Below are positions 9,206-18,793 of a DNA stretch of 33,692 bases, piece after piece. The notes under the pieces are model-generated. The model ran no database searches and was not told the origin of the DNA. It was given only the letters and a program-made list of their open reading frames with translations. Position 1 is the first letter of the stretch, and each line of letters opens with the position of its first letter. Source of the stretch: Clostridia bacterium (GTDB lineage: Bacteria > Bacillota > Peptococcia > DRI-13 > DTU073); contig JAQUGH010000007.1 of assembly GCA_028684195.1 (NCBI GenBank), forward strand, positions 1 through 33,692, read 5' to 3'. The position numbers and the translations under genes are program-made.

Positions 9206-10387
9206 GTGAATAATAAGACCATTCGTGACGTTGATGTTTCGGGGAAAAGAATTCTTGTGCGGGTGGATTTTAACGTACCTGTCAAAGAAGGAAGGATCGG
9301 GGATGATACCCGCATAGTTAAGGCGTTGCCTACGATTAAGTATTTAAAGGATGAGGGAGCTAAGATAATTTTAGTGACTCATTTGGGCAGACCTAAAGGA
9401 AAGGTTGTCCCAGAAATGAGCGTTGAACTATTAGCTTCTTATTTATCAAAGCTTTTGGGTGAAAGAGTTATGTTTGTAGCAGATTGTGGTGGGGAAGAGT
9501 CCCATAAAGTAACGGCAGAGATGAAAGCAGGACAGATCGTGCTTTTGGAAAATGTTCGTTTTTATCCTGGAGAAGAAAGAAATGATCCTGATTTTGCAAA
9601 AGGATTGGCGTCCTTAGCTGATATTTATGTAAATGATGCTTTTGGTACAGCACATAGAGCACATGCGTCTACAGAAGGAGTGGCAAAGTTTCTTCCTGCA
9701 GTAGCTGGATTTTTAATGGAAAAAGAAATATTAGCTTTATCAGAAGTGTTAGAGAAACCGGGCAATCCTTTCGTGGTTATTCTAGGAGGTGCAAAGGTTT
9801 CTGATAAGATTTCTGTCATTGAAAACCTTCTCAAAAAGGCACATTGTCTTCTAATTGGAGGTGCTATGGCAAATACTTTTCTGAAGGCACAAGGTCATAA
9901 AATGGGAACTTCTAAGATAGAAATAGATAAGCTAGAGATTGCAAATAAACTTCTTAAGAAAGCAGAAGAGTTAGGGGTTAAGGTAATATTACCTCAGGAT
10001 GTGGTAGTAGCTAAGGAGTTTTCGGCGGAGGCTCAGACTAAAATTGAGTCTGTTAATGAAATACCTGATGGGTGGATGGCACTTGATATTGGACCAAAAA
10101 CTGTACAGGCTTTTAGTAAAGCTATTGAAAAGGCACAGACTATTGTCTGGAATGGACCTTTAGGAGTGTATGAATTTGAGAAGTTTGCTATAGGTACAAA
10201 GCAGATAGCTAAAGCGGCCGCTTCGGCACAAGGGAAAACTATTATTGGCGGTGGGGATGTTGTTGCTGCCGTTGAAAAAACAGGTTTGTCTGAAAAAATA
10301 TATCATATATCTACAGGAGGAGGAGCATCTCTAGAATTTTTAGAGGGCAAGATTTTACCCGGGGTAGATGCTATTTTGAAAAAGTGA
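9206..10387 (+). CDS. pgk: phosphoglycerate kinase
   Basis: Pgk transfers the acyl phosphate of 1,3-bisphosphoglycerate to ADP. Recognisable parts are the N-terminal KTIRDVDVSGKRILVRVDFNVP, the substrate-binding THLGRPKG and ENVRFYPGEE, DAFGTAHRAHAST, the hinge region near GGAKVSDKI, the nucleotide-binding WNGPLGVYE and the C-terminal GGGDVVAAVEK with ISTGGGASLEFLEG. Start: GTG 9206 gives the family-like N-terminus MNNKTIRDVD. TTG 9200 is 4-6 nt from the GGAGGGG at 9189-9195 and is a real alternative adding two residues. A further upstream TTG (9185) overlaps the ribosome site and is unlikely. Confidence 0.97.
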   Translation: MNNKTIRDVDVSGKRILVRVDFNVPVKEGRIGDDTRIVKALPTIKYLKDEGAKIILVTHLGRPKGKVVPEMSVELLASYLSKLLGERVMFVADCGGEESHKVTAEMKAGQIVLLENVRFYPGEERNDPDFAKGLASLADIYVNDAFGTAHRAHASTEGVAKFLPAVAGFLMEKEILALSEVLEKPGNPFVVILGGAKVSDKISVIENLLKKAHCLLIGGAMANTFLKAQGHKMGTSKIEIDKLEIANKLLKKAEELGVKVILPQDVVVAKEFSAEAQTKIESVNEIPDGWMALDIGPKTVQAFSKAIEKAQTIVWNGPLGVYEFEKFAIGTKQIAKAAASAQGKTIIGGGDVVAAVEKTGLSEKIYHISTGGGASLEFLEGKILPGVDAILKK

Positions 10388-10398
10388 GGTAGGGAATC

Positions 10399-11172
10399 AT
10401 GAGAAAACCTATAATCATTGCTAATTGGAAGATGTATAAGACTGTGGAAGAAGGGAGAAAATTTATCGCAGAATTTCCTCTTGATAAGGAACTTTTTAGT
10501 GAGGTAGAGGTAGCAATATGTCCAACCTTTACGGCTCTTCAAACAGTGGGAGAGGTATTTAGAAATACAGATGTAAAATTAGGAGCCCAAAATTTATATC
10601 CTGTTGATGAAGGAGCTTTTACAGGTGAAATATCTCCTGTAATGTTGAAGGAACTGGGGTGTTCTTATGTTATATTGGGACATTCTGAGCGTAGACATAT
10701 ATTAAATGAAACAGACAGTTTTATTAATAGAAAAGTCAAATGTGCCTTTAAACATGAGCTGTTGCCGATCCTTTGCATTGGAGAGACCTTGGAGGAAAGG
10801 CAGAAAGGGAAAACAGAAGAGGTTTGTATTCATCAAATTATAGAAGGATTAGAAGACATTGATACTAAAGATTTGGCTCGGATGGTGTTGGCTTACGAAC
10901 CTGTGTGGGCTATTGGAAGTGGTATAAATGCCAGTGCGGATGAAGCGGAAGAAACAATAGCTTTGATTCGTGATGTTATTGGAGAAAATCTTGATAAAGA
11001 AGTGGCAGAAAAGATGAGGATTCAGTACGGCGGAAGTGTTAAACCCGGGAATATTAAGGAATTTATGAAAAAAGAAAATATTGACGGAGCCTTGGTTGGA
11101 GGGGCAAGTCTAAAAGCAGATTCCTTCTATGAGATAATCAAAGGTGCTAGGGGAGGAAAAGAAGAAGAATGA
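10399..11172 (+). CDS. tpiA: triosephosphate isomerase
   Basis: TpiA interconverts dihydroxyacetone phosphate and glyceraldehyde-3-phosphate. The 257-aa TIM barrel has all catalytic residues: Lys11 in ANWKM, the electrophile His95 in GHSERR and the base Glu167 in YEPVWAIG, plus the phosphate-binding loops YGGSVKPGN and DGALVGGASL. ATG 10399 lies 12 bp after pgk and follows AGGTAGGGA. Its stop codon overlaps the gpmI start (ATGA at 11169-11172), indicating translational coupling. Confidence 0.98.
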   Translation: MRKPIIIANWKMYKTVEEGRKFIAEFPLDKELFSEVEVAICPTFTALQTVGEVFRNTDVKLGAQNLYPVDEGAFTGEISPVMLKELGCSYVILGHSERRHILNETDSFINRKVKCAFKHELLPILCIGETLEERQKGKTEEVCIHQIIEGLEDIDTKDLARMVLAYEPVWAIGSGINASADEAEETIALIRDVIGENLDKEVAEKMRIQYGGSVKPGNIKEFMKKENIDGALVGGASLKADSFYEIIKGARGGKEEE

Positions 11173-12716
11173 CGTATAAACCTGTTATGCTGGTAATTCT
11201 TGATGGATGGGGCATATCACAGAGAAAAAGTGGAAATGCGATCACTTTAGCAAGAACACCATTTTATGATAATTTAATTAATAAATACCCCCATTGTAAA
11301 TTAAAATCCTTTGGTGAAGCGGTAGGATTACCGGAAGGACAGATGGGAAATTCCGAAGTTGGACATTTGAATATTGGTGCCGGAAGGGTAGTTTACCAAG
11401 AATTAACCCGTATTAATAGAGCTATTCGTCAAGGGGAACTCGTGACAAATCAGGTTTTAAAGGATGCTATGGAAAAAGCAGTGCAAGAAAAAAAGCCTGT
11501 ACATTTAATGGGGCTTTTGTCTGATGGCGGTGTCCATAGTCATATCAATCATTTGTTTGCTTTGATGGAGATGGCTAAGGCAAAGGGAGTGGGAAAGCTT
11601 TATATTCACGCTTTGTTGGATGGAAGAGATGTAGCTCCTGCCAGTGCTGAAAAATACATAACTGCTTTGGAGGGAAAGATTAGCGAGCTTGGATTGGGTC
11701 AAATAGCTACGATAGCAGGTAGATATTATACTATGGATCGTGATAAACGCTGGGATAGGGTGGAAAAAGGCTATAGGGCTATGGTAGATGGGGAAGGGCT
11801 TAAAGCACGTTTGCCCATGGAGGCTTTAGAAAAAGCTTATGAGATGAAAATTACCGATGAGTTTGTAGAACCTACCGTTATGGTGGATGATAAAGGAGAA
11901 CCCATAGGGAAGGTTTTACCCGGTGATGTCATGATTATGTATAATTTCCGTGCGGATAGAGCACGGCAGATAAGCTATGCTTTTACGGATAAGGAATTTA
12001 GCGGGTTTAAGCGGTCAGCTGGATTTCCAGATATTCATTATGTATGCTTTACCCAATATGATGTTAATATTAAAGCTCCGGTAGCATTTTCACCTCAAGA
12101 TTTAGATAATACCTTAGGAGAGGTTGTAAGTGAGGCAGGGCTTACACAATTGAGGATCGCAGAAACAGAAAAATATGCTCATGTGACGTTCTTTTTTAAT
12201 GGGGGCGTTGAGGAAGCTAATTCTAGGGAAGAGAGGATATTGGTTTCTTCGCCCAAAGTTGCGACGTATGATCTTCAACCGGAAATGAGTGCTTGTCAAG
12301 TTACTTCTAAAGTAATAGAAAAGATAAATGATAGCGAATATAGTTTGATTGTATTAAATTATGCTAATACTGACATGGTAGGTCACACAGGACAACTTGA
12401 TGCCTGTATAAAAGCGGTTGAAACAGTAGATACTTGTCTTAATCAAACGCTAGAGGCTGTATTAAATAAAGGTGGAGTTGTTCTAGTGACGGCAGATCAT
12501 GGCAATGCTGAATGTATGGTAGATTACCAAACACAGAAGCCTTTTACGGCACATACTTCTAATTTTGTGCCTTGCGTTTTAGTGGGTAATGAAATGGGAC
12601 ATGTTCTGCTTAGAGATGGCTCTTTACAGGATATAGCACCGACGCTATTGAAATTAATGGGATTAAAAAAGCCTAAAGAGATGACAGGGGAAAGTTTAAT
12701 AATCGGGGAAAAATAG
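11169..12716 (+). CDS. gpmI: 2,3-bisphosphoglycerate-independent phosphoglycerate mutase
   Basis: GpmI moves the phosphate between C3 and C2 of glycerate through a phosphoserine intermediate and needs Mn2+. The 515-aa protein belongs to the alkaline-phosphatase superfamily. It has the N-terminal metal site VILDGWG, the nucleophile Ser62 in GNSEVGHLNIGAGR, the transferase-domain blocks LLSDGGVHSH, HALLDGRD and GRYYTMDRD, and the C-terminal metal ligands in NYANTDMVGHTG and TADHGNAE. It overlaps tpiA by 4 nt. Its GGAGG-containing ribosome site lies inside the tpiA 3' end. Confidence 0.98.
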   Translation: MTYKPVMLVILDGWGISQRKSGNAITLARTPFYDNLINKYPHCKLKSFGEAVGLPEGQMGNSEVGHLNIGAGRVVYQELTRINRAIRQGELVTNQVLKDAMEKAVQEKKPVHLMGLLSDGGVHSHINHLFALMEMAKAKGVGKLYIHALLDGRDVAPASAEKYITALEGKISELGLGQIATIAGRYYTMDRDKRWDRVEKGYRAMVDGEGLKARLPMEALEKAYEMKITDEFVEPTVMVDDKGEPIGKVLPGDVMIMYNFRADRARQISYAFTDKEFSGFKRSAGFPDIHYVCFTQYDVNIKAPVAFSPQDLDNTLGEVVSEAGLTQLRIAETEKYAHVTFFFNGGVEEANSREERILVSSPKVATYDLQPEMSACQVTSKVIEKINDSEYSLIVLNYANTDMVGHTGQLDACIKAVETVDTCLNQTLEAVLNKGGVVLVTADHGNAECMVDYQTQKPFTAHTSNFVPCVLVGNEMGHVLLRDGSLQDIAPTLLKLMGLKKPKEMTGESLIIGEK

Positions 12717-12738
12717 GAAACTATTTTTAAAATAATGA

Positions 12739-14034
<1,296 letters not shown>

Positions 14035-14050
14035 GGAAAATTGAAGATAA

Positions 14051-14112
14051 TATAGATATAACAATAGCAAGAACATGACTTAAGTTGTGTTCTTGCTATT
14101 GTTGTATCTATA
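14051..14112. terminator. operon-end terminator after eno
   Basis: Arms of 25 nt (14051-14075 and 14088-14112) pair with a single wobble or mismatch around a 12-nt loop. It sits between eno on the plus strand and the DUF192 gene on the minus strand, so it may terminate both converging transcripts. Confidence 0.85.
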
Positions 14113-14175
14113 GGGGTATTAAAAACATATTAGACATAATGTTACAAATATGATAAAATAAAAAGAAGTTTTAAA

Positions 14176-14520
14176 TTAAAATACCAGCTTATCTCCAATC
14201 TTTAGTTCATGGACAGTAATTGAAGCAGAAGGGAGCTCCAGTACTTGCAGCCCTTGCTTGATAAAAGGACTTAATTTTCTTGGCTTCATTTCCGGAATTA
14301 AGTGGACAATTTGGTTGCCTTTATTTAGAAAAATAACATCTATGGGAAATGACATAAACCATGTGTGAATCTGACGGCAAGGACGTATTAAAAGACCCTC
14401 CCCTTGTTGTAAATTTTTTTTCGGGATAAGTCCAGCAAGGCGAAGCCAAAAAGTATCAGCAAGTACTATATTTTCACCGATTATCGTATTGTTCTTTGTA
14501 ATTATTAAGTTCAAGGTCAT
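14176..14520 (-). CDS. DUF192 family protein
   Basis: The 114-aa protein shows the DUF192 pattern: an early region ending in TFWLRLAGLIPKKNLQQGEGLLI, a conserved PCRQIHTWFMSFPIDVIFLNKGNQIVHL core and a C-terminal VLELPSASI (normally a VLELPAG turn). The family is widespread and its biochemical role is not settled; some members are exported, but no signal peptide is seen here. The start is taken as the ATG whose first base is 14520 (minus strand), just after GGAGAGG; an in-frame TTG at 14529 overlaps that ribosome site. A minus-strand TATAAT (14538-14543) may be its -10 box. It is the only convincing minus-strand gene in the window. Confidence 0.85.
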   Translation of the reverse strand: MTLNLIITKNNTIIGENIVLADTFWLRLAGLIPKKNLQQGEGLLIRPCRQIHTWFMSFPIDVIFLNKGNQIVHLIPEMKPRKLSPFIKQGLQVLELPSASITVHELKIGDKLVF

Positions 14521-14529
14521 CCTCTCCAA

Positions 14530-14749
14530 TTTTTCTTATTATATTTTAATTAATGATTAGTGTAGTTCTTTTCTTTCTTCTTTAATAAACTCAAAAATCC
14601 TTTGTACAAAGGTAAAATAATAATTGTGAAAAGGGAGTGTACGTTAGAATGAAGAGAGTGTATACCGATACGAGAATTGGTGGTTTATTGAATTGTGCAA
14701 TCATAAGAGGGGGTTACTTTATTTAATAAGATTATTTAAAAGGAGTTGA
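14530..14749. promoter_or_regulatory. divergent intergenic region with a 14-bp palindrome
   Basis: This gap separates the minus-strand DUF192 gene from the plus-strand 257-aa gene. It holds a perfect palindrome CCTTTGTACAAAGG at 14599-14612, a shape typical of a dimeric regulator site, and an A/T-rich stretch after it. A 25-codon frame (14649-14726) is open but shows no recognisable content. No other coding signal is seen. Confidence 0.4.
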
Positions 14750-15523
14750 ATGATCATGGATGATGGTTCGATTGTTTTTAAAAATATAATAAGAGATTTA
14801 TATAGAAAAAGTGTGAAAAGGGATAGATATAGAAACAGCAAGAAGAGTGGTGAAAGCACCAAGGGCATTGAATCTGGTGGTAATGTGCCACAAGGCAGCT
14901 ATAGTTATGTTATGTGGATTAGAAGGGGTGAAAATCCCAAAACAGTTAGGGATGTAAATTTGTATATTTATAAAGAACCTGATAGACCGCCTTTTGACGA
15001 GGCTCAGAAACAAATAGTCTTTGAAGGAGAATTAAGATTTATAATTGAAAAAGATGAGAAAATAAATCGGGAATTTGGAAAATTCGTAGGCTGGTCAGTG
15101 AAAGAGTATGCACCTGAATTAGTAGAAAAATTGCGAGATAAAAACAAAGCAGAATTGCCTCAAGAAACCATGGCAAGACTGTTATCTAGCAAAAGTGGGA
15201 TGCCCCATGTATTAATGGTTAAACCAGATAAAGATTCTTTATTTGCGGGTGACGATAAAGCAACCAAAGCTAGAAAAGAAAGAAGTTCAGAGGTTGTTGC
15301 TGCAAGGATTAGAATATTAAATATGAATCGCTCTCCATCAGGATTACAAAAAGAAGCGGAGGAGGTAATAGGGGGAGACAATAAACCAGAAAATGTAGCA
15401 CAGTTAGTTCAAGCAGGGAAGCTGCAAATAGAAAAAGCAGAGGAAAAATCAGAGGTAGCAAAGGCAAGTGCCGCAAAGGCAAGGGAAATGGCGAAAATAT
15501 TAATGAAAAGAGACGGTAGATAA
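14750..15523 (+). CDS. unrecognised protein, basic with a C-terminal Ala/Lys/Glu helix
   Basis: I do not recognise this 257-aa protein. It lacks cysteine, a signal peptide and membrane segments. Residues 1-45 are basic and low in complexity (RDLYRKSVKRDRYRNSKK). Residues about 50-150 look folded, with SYSYVMWIRRGENPKTVRDVNLYIY and FVGWSVKEYAPELVEKL. Residues about 175-257 are highly charged and rich in Ala, Lys and Glu, ending in a likely long helix or coiled coil (EKAEEKSEVAKASAAKAREMAK). ATG 14750 lies 4 nt and ATG 14756 10 nt after AGGAG (14741-14745); either may be used. It stands alone between DUF192 and secG. The clear ribosome site and sustained frame make it a real gene. Confidence 0.75.
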   Translation: MIMDDGSIVFKNIIRDLYRKSVKRDRYRNSKKSGESTKGIESGGNVPQGSYSYVMWIRRGENPKTVRDVNLYIYKEPDRPPFDEAQKQIVFEGELRFIIEKDEKINREFGKFVGWSVKEYAPELVEKLRDKNKAELPQETMARLLSSKSGMPHVLMVKPDKDSLFAGDDKATKARKERSSEVVAARIRILNMNRSPSGLQKEAEEVIGGDNKPENVAQLVQAGKLQIEKAEEKSEVAKASAAKAREMAKILMKRDGR

Positions 15524-15735
15524 AGATAATATCCATAAGAGGATAGTTATGTGGAATCAAAGTAAAATCAATTTAAGAAGAAAGCTAGCCATATGTGTGC
15601 ATACTATATAAACGTGTGTTATAATGATAAAATAAGTTAATGTTGCAGGTAAATTATAAGGGTGTATAATTAACATTGTGTACAATATTATGTTGTGTTA
15701 AAATGACAATGTTAATTTGAAGGAGGGAGGTCTAT
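15524..15735 (+). promoter_or_regulatory. secG upstream region with stacked promoter-like boxes and an inverted repeat
   Basis: Two perfect TATAAT boxes are present: 15620-15625, preceded by TG one base away (extended -10), and 15665-15670, with TTGCAG 16 bp upstream. A perfect 12-bp inverted repeat follows (AATTAACATTGT at 15668-15679 and ACAATGTTAATT at 15706-15717), its left arm overlapping the second -10 box. The secG ribosome site AGGAGGGAGG starts at 15721. The repeat could be an operator or a leader hairpin. Confidence 0.5.
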
Positions 15736-15963
15736 ATGAAAACTTTTATTCTTGTTCTTCAAGTGATTTCTAGCATCGGGCTGATTGCTACTGTATTATT
15801 ACAGTCTGGGAAAAGTGCCGGGTTGTCTGGTTCTATTGCTGGAGGAGCAGAAACATTGTTTGGTGGTAAGAAAAAGGGGTTAGATGATTTTTTAGCCAAG
15901 TTATCCACAGGGATAGCAGTTAGTTTTATGATTTTAACATTACTTTTATCAATCGTAAAATAA
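15736..15963 (+). CDS. secG: preprotein translocase subunit SecG
   Basis: SecG is the small accessory subunit of the SecYEG protein-export channel. The 75-aa protein has two membrane helices (about residues 2-22 and 52-73) linked by a loop with the family motif VLLQSGKSAGLSGSIAGGAETLFGGKKK. Length and topology match bacterial SecG. ATG 15736 is placed well after AGGAGGGAGG. hppA follows after 30 bp and probably shares the transcript. In many Firmicutes secG lies between eno and rnr; here hppA and a thioesterase are inserted in that order. Confidence 0.95.
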   Translation: MKTFILVLQVISSIGLIATVLLQSGKSAGLSGSIAGGAETLFGGKKKGLDDFLAKLSTGIAVSFMILTLLLSIVK

Positions 15964-15993
15964 TGGTTTATTAGCTGAGGAGGAAGGAAAAAA

Positions 15994-18006
15994 ATGGATT
16001 CTTTTGTTATTTGGGCTCCCCTAGCTGGGGTAGCTGCACTTTTATTTGCGTTTTATCTTTCTAATCGTGTCAACAAGGTTGAACCTGGAAATCAGACAAT
16101 GCAAGACATAGCTCAGGCAATTCATGAAGGGGCGATGGCCTTTTTGTTTCGTGAATACAAAACCTTGTCTGTTTTTGTGGCTGTTGTAGCTGTCTTGATT
16201 TTTGGGGCAGGTATGCTGACTAAGGGTGCTGATAGTATGCAACCAGAAACAGCTTTCGCATTTATTATAGGAGCTATTTGTTCCGTTACTGCTGGTTACA
16301 TAGGTATGAATGTGGCTACAAAGGCTAATGTAAGAACTGCCAATGCTGCTCAAGAAAGTGCAAACAAGGCTTTGGGAGTTGCATTTTCAGGCGGAGCAGT
16401 GATGGGAATGTCTGTTGTTGGTTTAGGACTTGTGGGACTTGGAATTGTAACTTTTTTATTTGATGATCCCAGTACGATTAATGGATTTGCATTAGGAGCT
16501 AGTTCTATTGCTCTTTTTGGTCGTGTTGGAGGAGGTATTTATACAAAGGCTGCTGATGTGGGTGCTGATTTAGTGGGCAAAGTTGAAGCAGGAATTCCTG
16601 AAGATGACCCTCGTAATCCTGCTGTTATTGCTGATAATGTAGGTGATAATGTAGGTGATGTAGCCGGTATGGGTGCTGACCTTTTTGAATCTTATGTAGG
16701 TTCAATTATTGCAGCGATAGCTTTAGCTGTGGCGTTAGGATTAGGAAGAAACGGAATTGTCCTTCCTATTTTGATTGCGGCGGCAGGGATATTAGCCTCA
16801 ATTATTGGAACATTCTTTGTTAAAACGGGTGAAGGTTCTAATCCGTCAAAGGCGTTAAATATAGGGGAAACCGTGGCAATGTTGCTTTCCTTAGTTGCTA
16901 CATATTTATTAGCGACAAAACTTCTTCCTGCAAATGGTGATTTAACAGGATTTAACGTATTTATAGCAACGGTAGCTGGACTTATTGCTGGATATGGTAT
17001 AGGGAAAATTACAGAATATTATACTTCAGCTGATTTTAATCCTGTAAAAGGAATAGCAAAAGCTTCTCAAACAGGAGCCGCTACGAACATAATCGCAGGA
17101 TTAGGCGTAGGTATGGGTAGTACAGTTTTACCTGTTTTAGTTATAGCTGTAGCCATATTGGTTGCTTTCAAGTTTGCTGGATTGTATGGAATAGCATTGG
17201 CGGCTGTGGGAATGCTTTCTACAACAGGTATGGTTGTGGCAGTTGATGCGTATGGACCTATTGCTGATAACGCTGGTGGTATTGCAGAAATGTCACATCT
17301 TGATCCTAAAGTAAGAAAAATTACTGACGAATTAGATTCAGTAGGTAATACAACAGCGGCTGTAGGAAAAGGTTTTGCAATTGGGTCTGCAGCTTTGACA
17401 GCTTTGGCACTGTTTAGTGCTTACACTAGGGTTGCAGGTATAGACACCATTGATATATTGAATCCTTCAGTTGTAGCCGGTCTCTTCATTGGAGGGATGT
17501 TACCATATATTTTCTCTTCTCTTACGATGAGTGCTGTTGGTAAAGCTGCCGGTGACATGATTGAAGAGGTGAGAAGACAGTTTAGAGAAATACCGGGCAT
17601 AATGGAAGGAACGGCTAAGCCTGAATATGCAAAATGTGTTGATATTAGTACTTCCGCTGCTATTAGAGAAATGATATTACCTGGTCTTTTGGCTATCGTT
17701 GTACCAATTATTGTTGGGGTATTCCCTGGTTTGGGTAAAGAAGCATTGGGAGGACTTTTAGCAGGAGCACTTGTTTCTGGATTCGTACTTGCTATTATGA
17801 TGGCTAACGCTGGTGGTGCTTGGGATAATGCCAAGAAATATATTGAGGGTGGAGAGTACGGCGGAAAAGGTTCAGAAGCTCATGCTGCTGCTGTTACCGG
17901 CGATACCGTAGGAGATCCTTTCAAAGATACATCTGGACCATCAATCAATATTTTAATTAAATTGATGACGATAGTATCTTTGGTATTTGCACCTCTCTTT
18001 ATGTAA
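15994..18006 (+). CDS. hppA: K+-dependent membrane pyrophosphatase (H+ and/or Na+ pump)
   Basis: This integral membrane enzyme hydrolyses pyrophosphate to pump H+ or Na+. The 670-aa protein is rich in Gly/Ala helices (about 15-16 membrane segments expected). It contains the substrate-binding motif [23 protein letters not shown] (from about residue 187 in two stretches) and [21 protein letters not shown], then [17 protein letters not shown] and the C-terminal [14 protein letters not shown]. At about 451-464, [14 protein letters not shown] has Ala where K+-independent enzymes have Lys, so it should be K+-stimulated. Whether it pumps Na+ or H+ I cannot settle. Such pumps recover energy in anaerobes. 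It ends in a perfect terminator. Confidence 0.97.
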   Translation: MDSFVIWAPLAGVAALLFAFYLSNRVNKVEPGNQTMQDIAQAIHEGAMAFLFREYKTLSVFVAVVAVLIFGAGMLTKGADSMQPETAFAFIIGAICSVTAGYIGMNVATKANVRTANAAQESANKALGVAFSGGAVMGMSVVGLGLVGLGIVTFLFDDPSTINGFALGASSIALFGRVGGGIYTKAADVGADLVGKVEAGIPEDDPRNPAVIADNVGDNVGDVAGMGADLFESYVGSIIAAIALAVALGLGRNGIVLPILIAAAGILASIIGTFFVKTGEGSNPSKALNIGETVAMLLSLVATYLLATKLLPANGDLTGFNVFIATVAGLIAGYGIGKITEYYTSADFNPVKGIAKASQTGAATNIIAGLGVGMGSTVLPVLVIAVAILVAFKFAGLYGIALAAVGMLSTTGMVVAVDAYGPIADNAGGIAEMSHLDPKVRKITDELDSVGNTTAAVGKGFAIGSAALTALALFSAYTRVAGIDTIDILNPSVVAGLFIGGMLPYIFSSLTMSAVGKAAGDMIEEVRRQFREIPGIMEGTAKPEYAKCVDISTSAAIREMILPGLLAIVVPIIVGVFPGLGKEALGGLLAGALVSGFVLAIMMANAGGAWDNAKKYIEGGEYGGKGSEAHAAAVTGDTVGDPFKDTSGPSINILIKLMTIVSLVFAPLFM

Positions 18007-18027
18007 AAATAGAGAATGCTTTTAAAG

Positions 18028-18055
18028 TAGACTCGGTTCTTTGGAACCGAGTCTA
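18028..18055 (+). terminator. terminator after hppA
   Basis: A perfect 12-bp stem (18028-18039 with 18044-18055) encloses a TTTG tetraloop and is followed by TTATTATAAAAT. It lies 21 bp after the hppA stop codon and closes the secG-hppA transcript. Confidence 0.85.
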
Positions 18056-18122
18056 TTATTATAAAATATTGCATTATGAATAATAAAGGCGGTAGGATAG
18101 AAATGGATAGGAGGGAATATTT

Positions 18123-18533
18123 TTGGAGCTAAACTATGACCATTTTTGTTTTGGCTGTGGTGAAAAGAATCCCAAGGGTTTGAAATTGAAGTTTAGACAA
18201 GAAGGGGACATAGTTAGGACAACCTTTGTTCCTGATGAAACTCATCAAGGGTACCCCGGAATTATCCATGGAGGTATAACCAGTACCATTTTTGATGAAG
18301 TAATGTCTACTTGTATTAATATGTTGGGGGAGTTTGCGGTAACAGCTAGATTAGAAGTGCGATTCAAAAATAAAATACATATCAAAAAACCTATAGAATT
18401 TGAAGCGAAGATAGTTAAAAGAAAAGGGCGAGTAATTGATGTTGAGGCTCGTGCTTTTTTGGAAGGTGGTAAAACGGCGGCAGAAGCAAAGGGTCGTTTC
18501 ATTATAATAAAAGAGGAGGATGTTCTAAATTAG
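18123..18533 (+). CDS. PaaI-like hotdog-fold thioesterase
   Basis: The 136-aa protein matches the acyl-CoA thioesterase / PaaI (4HBT) pattern: N-terminal [17 protein letters not shown], then the active-site helix [14 protein letters not shown] (about residues 55-68, with HGG and the helix Asp/Glu), a central strand [25 protein letters not shown] and a C-terminal [15 protein letters not shown]. Hotdog thioesterases cleave acyl-CoA or acyl-ACP esters; the substrate is unknown. The start is TTG 18123, 7 nt after AGGAGGG (18109-18115). It is alone between the hppA terminator and the rnr leader. Confidence 0.85.
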   Translation: MELNYDHFCFGCGEKNPKGLKLKFRQEGDIVRTTFVPDETHQGYPGIIHGGITSTIFDEVMSTCINMLGEFAVTARLEVRFKNKIHIKKPIEFEAKIVKRKGRVIDVEARAFLEGGKTAAEAKGRFIIIKEEDVLN

Positions 18534-18793
18534 GACTGTAAAATAATAATGTCCAATTAGTCTACAAAATTTGCTATCTGTTAGTTTAAAATTGGTATAT
18601 TGTTAATGAAAATGAGAAAGTATAAATTCAAAAAGATACTTTTAAAATAAAACAGGAAAATTGAGTAAAAAGAGTAGGCAATTATTAGATTAGACTTGAT
18701 TAAATGCGAATTGAACGATTAAATGAATTGAGTGGCGGAGGGTGACGAGGGGGACAATACTCGTCACCGTGTCGCTCCCGAAAGGAGAAAAAA
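18534..18793 (+). promoter_or_regulatory. rnr leader region with a strong GC-rich hairpin next to the ribosome site
   Basis: Most of this 260-bp gap is A/T-rich with no coding signal. At its 3' end a perfect 9-bp stem (GGTGACGAG 18741-18749 with CTCGTCACC 18760-18768) is nested in an outer GGAG/CTCC pairing (18737-18740 with 18775-18778). It ends at the ribosome site AAAGGAG (18781-18787). There is no T-run, so it is more likely a translational or stability element of the rnr mRNA than a terminator. Confidence 0.5.

Noticed and set aside
14649-14726. 25-codon frame before the 257-aa gene
   Set aside because: It is too short, has a poorly spaced ribosome site, and shows no recognisable peptide.
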